Source: Deltaproteobacteria bacterium
GTDB taxonomy: Bacteria > Desulfobacterota > Desulfovibrionia > Desulfovibrionales > Desulfovibrionaceae
Reading direction: 5' to 3'
NCBI GenBank assembly: GCA_031285295.1
Contig: JAITWK010000039.1
Location: 119,104-183,103, forward strand
Length of the DNA stretch: 64,000 bases
The position numbers and the translations under genes were made by a program. This document shows, in pieces, positions 14,030 through 21,348 of this stretch; within the stretch, counting starts at the first letter, position 1; every line of letters begins with the position of its first letter. Below the pieces are notes generated by a model. The model was not told the DNA's origin and ran no database searches. It worked only from the letters and a program-made list of their open reading frames with translations.

Positions 14030-15649
14030 TTACCATACCCGCCACATTATTTCCGGCACGCTGCGGCCAGAGGCTTCAATTTCTTTTTTTCGTAGTTTCA
14101 TTTTCGCATGCAGTTTTTTGCATTTCCCAACCAGCACTTTGCATTCCTCAAAGAGTGGGTTATTCGGGGTGTAAATGTTTACCTCAGAGAATTCCTCAGG
14201 AGTGTAAGAACCGTGCGAGGCCAAGGGGGCCACCATGATTTCGTCAACGCAATATTCCGAGGCAAATTCAAGAAGCTTCGGTAACTCCTGATAGTTGTCT
14301 TTTTGCAACATAAATATTATTTCCAGCCGCTCCAACGTGCCGGATTTTCGCAAGGAACGAACAAAATTAAGGGCATCCAGCAAGCGAGGCCACTTGAGGC
14401 CACGTCTTAGCTTTTCTAATGTTTCTTTGGTGACGCCGTCAATGGACATAGAGAGAATTTTGATGCATCTGTCCCCCCCCTCCAGTTCCTGCCACTTCGC
14501 CGAAGAAACCAGAGACATATTTGTAAACAGCTTGACTTTCAGATCTGGATATTTTTCTGGAGTCAGGGATTTGAGAAGCTGCATGGAGTGCCGCGAGGCC
14601 AATGCCTCCCCGGCTTGAGATATTGAGAGCAACTTCACAGACGGCAGCAGTGGAGGCAATAGCTCGGATATATTGGAATCCAGGACGGCAACCGTATGGT
14701 CATCCGCTTTATATATTGATGCGCGGCACGATGGGCAGGAAAGGTTACAGTCATAATCATAGGCACACTGCACGGCACTGGGGCCAGAAGGTAGCTTGAG
14801 CAGTTTGCTCTCAATTATTTTTTGTAGATATGGGTCAGTGATTTCGTGTTGTAATGGAAGGGAACCTTCGCGTAGATAATGGCATCTATATTCATCGCAA
14901 TATCTATAATCACCATCAAGAATGCTACGCCGCATCTCTTGCATGTCTTCACTGTTCCATGACAGATCTGCGGAAAAGGCGAGTGGCTGCCATACGCCGC
15001 AAATGCAATTAAAAATACTAACTTTGCCTTTATCTTTTGGCCTGGATGTGATGCGCATATCGGTAAATGGATAGGCACAAAATCGTTTGGTATTATCATG
15101 GAGGTTAGGCGGAAAATCCGGTGGCAAGCCATTATCATATAACGCCCTCTGTGTGGCGTTAACTGCTCGAGCTGTTGCGAGATCGTATTCTTTGAGAGCC
15201 CGTGCTTGAAGAGCCGCATTGGCAGCTTCGCGCCAGCGGCCTTCTTCCATAAGCAGACGGGACAGGGCTAAAAAATTACAATGGTTATTTGATTGCAAGT
15301 TTGAGAGTTTGTGCAAAAAATCTGAGGCTTGCCCATTGTCTGCCAGTAAGCGAGCCAAGGAGCAAAGTATAAGCACCGGGGCAAAACTGTTGGCAAAGAA
15401 GGCTGAAGTACGGCAAGCCAGAAAATCCACATCCACAATATTAACATCCAGCACAGTTGTAAGGAATGTATCTATAGCTTCCGGAATTTTCTCGTAATTA
15501 TTGGTACAATGAGCTTCGTGAAGCATGCTCCAAATTTTTGGAACATTGCAGGCCAGGCGAGCTTTAAACGCTGCAAATCCGGCATCGCCGTCTCTGGAGG
15601 TAAGACCAGCCAGAAGGGTCTCTACAATTCGTTCTGTATCTGTAAACAT
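14030..15649 (-). CDS. radical SAM protein with an N-terminal SPASM-like module (paralogue 1)
   Basis: 539 aa. Residues 1-180 are helical and TPR-like. Residues 190-260 hold a cysteine set (C191, C215, C217, C251, C256) around GKVSIFNC and SWNSEDMQEMRRSIL that resembles a SPASM auxiliary-cluster domain, placed before rather than after the core. The radical SAM core starts with CNLSCPSC (C301, C305, C308), followed by SQAGEALAS and SMSIDG. Two relatives follow upstream (15678-17198 and the C-terminal part of 17421-19835). Substrate unknown; the operon suggests glycan or lipid-anchor modification. A run of eight G lies in the coding strand at 14480-14473 and is in frame here, so the gene reads ON. 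Confidence 0.85.
   Translation of the reverse strand: MFTDTERIVETLLAGLTSRDGDAGFAAFKARLACNVPKIWSMLHEAHCTNNYEKIPEAIDTFLTTVLDVNIVDVDFLACRTSAFFANSFAPVLILCSLARLLADNGQASDFLHKLSNLQSNNHCNFLALSRLLMEEGRWREAANAALQARALKEYDLATARAVNATQRALYDNGLPPDFPPNLHDNTKRFCAYPFTDMRITSRPKDKGKVSIFNCICGVWQPLAFSADLSWNSEDMQEMRRSILDGDYRYCDEYRCHYLREGSLPLQHEITDPYLQKIIESKLLKLPSGPSAVQCAYDYDCNLSCPSCRASIYKADDHTVAVLDSNISELLPPLLPSVKLLSISQAGEALASRHSMQLLKSLTPEKYPDLKVKLFTNMSLVSSAKWQELEGGDRCIKILSMSIDGVTKETLEKLRRGLKWPRLLDALNFVRSLRKSGTLERLEIIFMLQKDNYQELPKLLEFASEYCVDEIMVAPLASHGSYTPEEFSEVNIYTPNNPLFEECKVLVGKCKKLHAKMKLRKKEIEASGRSVPEIMWRVW
14473..14480. repeat. G8 homopolymer inside radical SAM paralogue 1
   Basis: Eight C on the + strand (G on the coding strand) encode E390-G391-G392-D393. 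The aligned segments of the two paralogues read ELGES instead and have no such run. A one-base slip would truncate the enzyme near residue 391. Confidence 0.7.
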
Positions 15650-15677
15650 ACCGTATGCCTGTTGAGTTGAATTTTAG

Positions 15678-17198
15678 TTACCACACCCGCCACATGATTT
15701 CTGGTACACTACGCCCGGAAGCTTCAATTTCTTTTTTGCGTAGTTTCATTTTTGCGTGCAGTTCTTTGCAACGCTGCACTTGAGCTTTGCATTCTTCAAA
15801 GAGTGGGTGTTCCGGATGATATATGTTAACCTCTTTAAACCCTGCGGGGGTATAAGAGCCACGCGTGACTAAGGGGGCGACCCTGATTATATCAACACAC
15901 CATTCTGAAGCAAATTCTAAAAGTTTCGACAACTCCAGATAGTTATCCTTTTGTAGCATGAAGCTTATATCCAAGCGCTCCAGTTCGCCGCTTCTACGTA
16001 GCGAGCGGACAAATTTCAACGCATCCAATAAGCGTTGCCATTTCAGGCCTCGCCGCAGCTTTTCAAGGGTTTCTTGGGTAACTCCGTCAATGGACATAGA
16101 AAGGGTTTTTATACACTTTGCCGACTCACCAAGCTCCTCCCATTTTTTTTGTGAAACCAATGACATGTTAGTTAGAAGATTAACTTTCAGGTTTGGGTAT
16201 TTTTCTGGGGTCAGAGCTTTTAAAAGGCGCATAGAATGTCGAGAGGCCAATGCTTCTCCCGCCTGAGCCATGTGCAGCCATTTTATAAATGGCAACTGCG
16301 GTACAATCAACTCGGATGACATGGCATCTAGAGTGGCTACCGTGGCATCGTCTGATCTTTCGACTTTGGCGCGGCAGGAAGGGCAGGAAAGATTGCAGTC
16401 AAAATCATAGCCGAGCTGTGCATTTTGTGGTCCTTTTGGCAATACCACAAGATTATTGTCAATAATATTTCTGAGGTATGGGTCGGCTATGTTGTGTTTC
16501 AAGGGCAGTGTGCCTTCGCGTAGAAAATGACATCTATATTCATCACAATACCTGTAGTCACCCTCAAGTATGCTACGTCGGAGTTCTTGGCAATCTTCGC
16601 TGTTCCATGACAGATCCTCGGAAAAAGAGATCGGCAGCCAAGCGGCGGCTATACAATGGAAGATGCTTATTTTTTTGTGAATTCCAGATAAAATGCGTAT
16701 ATCTGTAAAAGGAAGAGCGCAAAAGCGATGAGTATTGTCGTGGAGGTTCGGCGGAAAATCAGGCGGCAGTCCGTTGTTATGCAAAGCCTTTTGCGTGTTG
16801 TTAACCGCTCTGGTTGTCGCCAAATCAAACTCCCTAAGGCTTCTTGCTCGTAGCGCCGCATCAGCAGCCGCTCGCCAATGTCTTTCCTCCAAAAGTAATT
16901 TTGATAAAGCTAAAAAATTTAAATGGTTCGATGGTTGTAGTTCTGAGAGTTTGTACAAAAAATCTGAAGCGTGTTTGCTGTCCGTCTGTAAGCGGGCCAG
17001 TGCATATAGTATACGTACTGGAGCAAGACTGTTGAAATATGCATCAGAGTCTCGGCAGGCGGGGAAATCCACATCCACGATATTCGTATCTAACACCGCT
17101 GCAAGGAATGTGTTCACAGCCTTAGGGATTTTTGTATAATCATTGGTGCGACGAGCATCGTGAATCATGTTCAATATCTCCGGAGCATTGCGGCTCAA
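15678..17198 (-). CDS. radical SAM protein paralogue 2, phase-variable, out of frame in this sequence
   Basis: Intact frame of 506 codons, close in sequence to 14030-15649, with the core cysteines in CNLSCPSC and the SMSIDGVTQETLEKLRRGLKW block. The frame itself runs further upstream: codons up to about 17290 still match the paralogue N-terminus (TVTEILSAGLTSRDG), but no in-frame ATG exists there, only TTG at 17198. The first good start is ATG at 17337, preceded by GAGGAG ten bases upstream; it is thrown out of frame by the C10 tract at 17291-17300. Nine or twelve C would join it to the gene. The SPASM-like set is reduced: the CxC of the paralogues (FNCICG, FNCSCG) reads FHCIAA here, so one auxiliary-cluster cysteine is lost. 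As sequenced the gene is probably OFF or made from a weak internal start. Confidence 0.7.
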   Translation of the reverse strand: MSRNAPEILNMIHDARRTNDYTKIPKAVNTFLAAVLDTNIVDVDFPACRDSDAYFNSLAPVRILYALARLQTDSKHASDFLYKLSELQPSNHLNFLALSKLLLEERHWRAAADAALRARSLREFDLATTRAVNNTQKALHNNGLPPDFPPNLHDNTHRFCALPFTDIRILSGIHKKISIFHCIAAAWLPISFSEDLSWNSEDCQELRRSILEGDYRYCDEYRCHFLREGTLPLKHNIADPYLRNIIDNNLVVLPKGPQNAQLGYDFDCNLSCPSCRAKVERSDDATVATLDAMSSELIVPQLPFIKWLHMAQAGEALASRHSMRLLKALTPEKYPNLKVNLLTNMSLVSQKKWEELGESAKCIKTLSMSIDGVTQETLEKLRRGLKWQRLLDALKFVRSLRRSGELERLDISFMLQKDNYLELSKLLEFASEWCVDIIRVAPLVTRGSYTPAGFKEVNIYHPEHPLFEECKAQVQRCKELHAKMKLRKKEIEASGRSVPEIMWRVW

Positions 17199-17290
17199 GC
17201 GCTCCTTAAATGCTGCAAATCCGACATTGCCATCTCTGGATGTAAGTCCTGCACTGAGTATTTCTGTAACAGTATATATAGTGTGTGCGT

Positions 17291-17300
17291 GGGGGGGGGG
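17291..17300. repeat. C10/G10 slippage tract at the start of radical SAM paralogue 2
   Basis: Ten G on the + strand (C on the coding strand), about 35-45 bases into the translated region counted from ATG 17337. With 10 C, translation from 17337 meets a stop near 17220; with 9 or 12 it enters the radical SAM frame. A second ATG at 17311 would need 11. A run of this length in an otherwise mixed sequence at a gene start is the signature of contingency switching. Confidence 0.85.
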
Positions 17301-17334
17301 TAATACCGCATTGCGTTTGTGGTGTCAATTTATT

Positions 17335-17354
17335 CATACAGCAATAACTCCTCA
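17335..17354 (-). promoter_or_regulatory. ribosome binding site and start codon of the switchable radical SAM gene
   Basis: GAGGAG is followed after ten bases by ATG (17337-17335) and the codons MNKLTPQTQCGIT, leading straight into the C10 tract. It decides the start: no other SD-ATG pair lies between this point and the conserved body of the gene. Confidence 0.6.
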
Positions 17355-17420
17355 GTATTTTAAATAGTATTCAATATACTATTTATGTTCATAGTTATGA
17401 AATAATTTTAATATATTATA

Positions 17421-19835
17421 TTACCACAAATACCAAGAAATATTTGGAACGCTACTACCGGATAATTCAATTTCTTTTTTGTTAAGCATCATTTCAGCGT
17501 GTAGTTTTTTGCATCGCTCGATATGTTCTTTGCAGTGAGTAAATAATTTATTATTTGGATTTGATACATTCTCTTCAAAGTATTCATTTGGATTATATGA
17601 ACCAGGTGAAAATAACGGCGCCACAGAAAGCGTATCAACGCAGTACTCGGATGCCAATTTAAGTAAATCTTCCAACTCCATATAGTTACTTTTCTGAATG
17701 ACACAAGTAAGATTCACTAATTCAAGTTCACCATTTTTACGCAGAGAGCGCACAAAATCCAATGCTTCCAGTAGACGAGGCCATTTCAAGCCACGCCGCA
17801 ATTTTTCCACAGTTTTTTGAGTAGCACCGTCAATAGACATAGAAATAGTTTTTATACATTTTGCCGATTCGCCAAGCTCTTCCCATTTTTTTGGAGAAAC
17901 CAAAGCCATGTTGGTCAAAAGCAACACTTTAAGGTTTGGGTATTTGTCCGGCGTCAAGGATTTCAAAAGACGCATTGAATGCCTGGAGGCTAGTGCTTCC
18001 CCTGCCTGTGATATGCGCAGTGATTTTATAGACGGCAACAGTGGAACAACCAGTTTGGACGCCATATCGTCAAAGGCCGTTAGTGTGACATCGTCCATCT
18101 TATAAACCTTAGCCCGGCAAGAAGGGCAAGAAAGATTACAATCAAAATCATAAGCTAACTGTGCATTGTGAGGCCCTTCAGGTAGTATTACAAGATTGTT
18201 GTCAATAATTTTTCTGAAATATTGGTTGGCTATGTTTTTTTTAAGAGGCAAAGAACCATCTCTAAGTAATGTGCAACGAGCGTCATCACAATATTTATAA
18301 TTACCCGTAAGTATACTACGCCTAAACTCTTGCATATCTTCACTGTTCCACGACAGATCTTCGGCAAAAGAAACCAGCTGCCATGAGCCACATGAGCAAT
18401 TGAATACGCTTATCTTGCCTTTGCCATAGTTTGTTGATAGAATACGTATATCTGTAAAAGCCATCTGACAGAAACGTTGATTGTTATCAGTACGTAAATT
18501 GGGTGGTATATCTGGTGCCAAACCATTGTCATATAGAGCCTTTTGTGTGTTATTAACTGCTTTGGCAATCGCTAGGTCATAGCTCTTTAGTTTTCTTGCC
18601 TGGAGAGCCGCATCAGCAGCCTCTCGCCAATGGCCTTCTTCCATGAGTAGCCAAGAATATGCCACAAAAAAACGATAATTTTTTGAATCAGCATTTGTTA
18701 GTTTGCGCAAAAAATTTGAAGCAGGCTCGGAATTTTTACAAAATTTGGCTAAAGAGCAGAGAATCCGCGCCGGAGCGAATGTATTGGTAAAGAGCCCGGA
18801 ATCGCGGCAGGCCGGGAAATCTACATCTACGATATTCACATCAAGTGTAGAAGCAAGGAACGAATTTACAGCTGCCGGGACTTTTGCACTAACAGCAGTG
18901 CGATGCATTTCTTTGAGAACAGACATGAGCTTTGGAGCAGATTGAGTTATTCTGCCTTTGAATTCAATGAAAGCGGCATCTCCACTTCGGGACATAAGTC
19001 CGGCACTAAGGTGTTCCGCAATAGAATCTGCTGAATATGACTCAGCGCACAGTGAGGGCGTTGGACTCTCAAACTTGCCTGTTAAAATAAAATCGTATAT
19101 TGGCTGTTCAATGGCAGTCAGCTTTCGTAAAAGCTCTTGAGTTGATTCTGGTAAATCTTTTACTGCCGGGCGATTATTTCCGACATTTTCCTTTAGAATT
19201 TTCTTAGGCAAAGGTATATCAAGGGCTTTGAGCACAATATCAAAGTCTCGCTGAAAATTCTCCATTGTGCCCACAAATGAAAATGTCTTGATATTTTTTA
19301 GCGCCAGTTCGCTGATTTCATCTTCGCTGAACTTCAACAGTCCACGTCCGTTGTTGTTGCTATAGCCATGCGCCAATTGCCAAGCTTGGTTGTTCCATAT
19401 GTATCCTTTAATCGCAGGATCTGTCAGGCCTAGTTGTAAAAATTCTTCCAGTGATTTTTCATGTGCCAAGGCGTAAACATGGTATAATTCCGGTGGCTGA
19501 GAGCGGTAATAGTAATAGCTGGACAGAATCCGCTCCGCCGGGTCGCGCAAAAAAGTGAAGGAGTACCTATCCTTCATGAAGGCTGAGCAAAAGCTGTATC
19601 CAAAGTGCCCGGAAATAAAAGGAATATTATTGTGCCTGGCAGTAATGTTTTCCGCACGGAAAAAGGTTGGTCGTTCTGCTTCAGTAAAACCTGCAAGGTG
19701 ATCGGCATGCGACATCACATTTTTATCGCCATAGTGGGAACGGATGTGGGAGACCAGGGACGTTCCGGCTGTTTTTTGAATATGCATGAAAATTGTCGGA
19801 ACCAGGTGTTTTTTAGTAGCAGAGTCGAAAATCAT
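17421..19835 (-). CDS. sulfotransferase-radical SAM fusion protein (paralogue 3)
   Basis: 804 aa from ATG 19835, chosen because it overlaps the stop of the upstream ABC gene as ATGA; an open frame extends further upstream without support. Residues 1-260 are a Sulfotransfer_2 domain with FMHIQKTAGT (about 16-25) and SFTFLRDPAERILSSYYYY (about 92-110). From about 270 the protein aligns with the two separate radical SAM paralogues over their full length: helical region, SPASM-like cysteines (FNCSCG, YCDDARC), core CNLSCPSC and SMSIDGATQKTVEKLRRGLKW. The fusion joins PAPS-dependent sulfation and radical chemistry in one chain, implying that both act on the same substrate or in one complex. It is more AT-rich than the neighbouring paralogues. 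Confidence 0.88.
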   Translation of the reverse strand: MIFDSATKKHLVPTIFMHIQKTAGTSLVSHIRSHYGDKNVMSHADHLAGFTEAERPTFFRAENITARHNNIPFISGHFGYSFCSAFMKDRYSFTFLRDPAERILSSYYYYRSQPPELYHVYALAHEKSLEEFLQLGLTDPAIKGYIWNNQAWQLAHGYSNNNGRGLLKFSEDEISELALKNIKTFSFVGTMENFQRDFDIVLKALDIPLPKKILKENVGNNRPAVKDLPESTQELLRKLTAIEQPIYDFILTGKFESPTPSLCAESYSADSIAEHLSAGLMSRSGDAAFIEFKGRITQSAPKLMSVLKEMHRTAVSAKVPAAVNSFLASTLDVNIVDVDFPACRDSGLFTNTFAPARILCSLAKFCKNSEPASNFLRKLTNADSKNYRFFVAYSWLLMEEGHWREAADAALQARKLKSYDLAIAKAVNNTQKALYDNGLAPDIPPNLRTDNNQRFCQMAFTDIRILSTNYGKGKISVFNCSCGSWQLVSFAEDLSWNSEDMQEFRRSILTGNYKYCDDARCTLLRDGSLPLKKNIANQYFRKIIDNNLVILPEGPHNAQLAYDFDCNLSCPSCRAKVYKMDDVTLTAFDDMASKLVVPLLPSIKSLRISQAGEALASRHSMRLLKSLTPDKYPNLKVLLLTNMALVSPKKWEELGESAKCIKTISMSIDGATQKTVEKLRRGLKWPRLLEALDFVRSLRKNGELELVNLTCVIQKSNYMELEDLLKLASEYCVDTLSVAPLFSPGSYNPNEYFEENVSNPNNKLFTHCKEHIERCKKLHAEMMLNKKEIELSGSSVPNISWYLW

Positions 19836-20554
19836 TTGTTTTTTCCCAATATATTGAAGTATTGTACATATTCTTTTACAACGTCTTTGGCCGCTCCATC
19901 CGCCAATATAATTCCGTTTTCCAGCCAAATGGCCCGCTGGCAGAGTTCACGGACCTCATTCAAAGCATGCGAAACAAAAACAACGGTATCGCCGGAAGAG
20001 AGCTTGGCCCGCATGGTGGCTATGGATTTTTGCCGGAAGGGCAAATCACCCACTGCCAGGATTTCGTCCACCAGTAATACATCCGGCCTGGACTGAGTGG
20101 CGATGGCGAATTGCAGGCGCATACTCATGCCGGTGGAGTAAGTTGTAAGCGGGTCATCAATAACACGCTCTAATTCAGCATAAGCGGCAATGCCATCCAC
20201 CATGCTTTCGGCTTCTCTTTTACCAATGCCCAGTTGCAACATCAGTTGCATAACAGTGTTGACACGTCCGGAACATTGCGGAAACATGCCAACCCCCATA
20301 GCCAACAACGCTGTACTGACGTTGTGGTTGAGACATTTTCCCGCATCCGGGGCCAGTATTTCGGCCATAACGCGCAAAAGCGTACTTTTTCCCGCGCCGT
20401 TAAAGCCGATCACGGCCAGTGAATCACCTTTGTTCAAGGTGAAAGATATACCTTTTAGCACATGCGCTTCAGCAGTTTTTTTGAACAGACGCTTCCTGAC
20501 AAAGCGCACATGCATGTCGTCAACAGTGATGGCCGGAACCTGTGTATTGGTCAT
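19832..20554 (-). CDS. ABC exporter ATP-binding protein, Wzt/KpsT type
   Basis: 240 aa. Walker A GFNGAGKST, signature YSTGMSMRLQFA and Walker B DVLLVDEILAVGD are those of the polysaccharide/teichoic-acid export subfamily. There is no C-terminal carbohydrate-binding extension of the kind that selects finished O-antigen in some Wzt proteins, so it is closer to the short capsule type. It overlaps the permease gene by 4 bp upstream and the fusion gene by 4 bp downstream. Confidence 0.92.
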   Translation of the reverse strand: MTNTQVPAITVDDMHVRFVRKRLFKKTAEAHVLKGISFTLNKGDSLAVIGFNGAGKSTLLRVMAEILAPDAGKCLNHNVSTALLAMGVGMFPQCSGRVNTVMQLMLQLGIGKREAESMVDGIAAYAELERVIDDPLTTYSTGMSMRLQFAIATQSRPDVLLVDEILAVGDLPFRQKSIATMRAKLSSGDTVVFVSHALNEVRELCQRAIWLENGIILADGAAKDVVKEYVQYFNILGKNK

Positions 20555-21324
20555 TTGGATACCAGCCGTGGGAATTGTTTATCACAAACAGCTAAAAAGG
20601 CATAGCCGAGCAACAGAAGAAAGATGGAAATAGCGAACAGGTAAGCCAAGCGCGTTGGGTTTACCGTACCATGCAGCAGGCATTCCCGGTAGGCGGCAAT
20701 AAAACTGGCTATGGGGTTGGCATAAAACCAAACAAGATAGCGCTCTGGCAAAAACGCCTCAGGCCTAAAAAACACGCCGGAGCTCCAATAGAGCAGCATG
20801 GATATTTTGGGGTAGAGCATGGCGAAATCCGGCACAAAAGGAGTGATGCCGCATAGCAACATGCATACACCAAGGGTAAAAAGCACATAGATAAGTGTAA
20901 TCGGCACCAGCATAAGCGCGGTGGGCTGCGGTGAAACACCCATAACCAGCAGGCCGCAGCAGAGAAATGCCAGCAGAAAAAGGAATTTAAAAAAACAGGT
21001 TACCGTGTGAACTGCCGGGAAGATATACTTGGGCAAGTTAATAGCAAGCAGGGCGGCGCGGTTGTGAAGAAGCAGCGAGGGCGAGGCATTGGTAGCCACA
21101 ATGAACAGCCGGACGCCAACTATGCCGGTGAGCAGTTCAGTAATGAAGCCTGGACCGCCGCGTTGCAGGATTAGCCCAAAGACAAAATAAAATATGCACA
21201 ATTCCAGAAGCGGATCAATGATCCACCAAAGAAAACTCAGGTAAGTCCGGCTGTTTTCCGCTGCAAGTGTAATTCTTGCCCGGTATAAAATAATGCCGAG
21301 ATGCTGTTTGTGCGGCAATTGCAT
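20551..21324 (-). CDS. ABC-2 type exporter permease, Wzm/KpsM type
   Basis: 257 aa with six predicted membrane helices (for example FLWWIIDPLLELCIFYFVFGLIL and the last one LAYLFAISIFLLLLGYAFLAV). The order of segments and the YFANPIASFIAAYR-like stretch near the end (FYANPIASFIAAYRECLL) match polysaccharide export permeases. With the adjacent ATPase it would move a lipid-linked glycan across the inner membrane. It is separated by 24 bp from the upstream WbsX gene. Confidence 0.9.
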   Translation of the reverse strand: MQLPHKQHLGIILYRARITLAAENSRTYLSFLWWIIDPLLELCIFYFVFGLILQRGGPGFITELLTGIVGVRLFIVATNASPSLLLHNRAALLAINLPKYIFPAVHTVTCFFKFLFLLAFLCCGLLVMGVSPQPTALMLVPITLIYVLFTLGVCMLLCGITPFVPDFAMLYPKISMLLYWSSGVFFRPEAFLPERYLVWFYANPIASFIAAYRECLLHGTVNPTRLAYLFAISIFLLLLGYAFLAVCDKQFPRLVSK

Positions 21325-21348
21325 ATAGCTAAATTATTTTTCCAATTT

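Noticed and set aside
15678..17337. Paralogue 2 as an ordinary decayed pseudogene
   Set aside because: The whole conserved body is open and only a pure homopolymer disrupts the join to the SD-ATG, which fits reversible switching better than decay.
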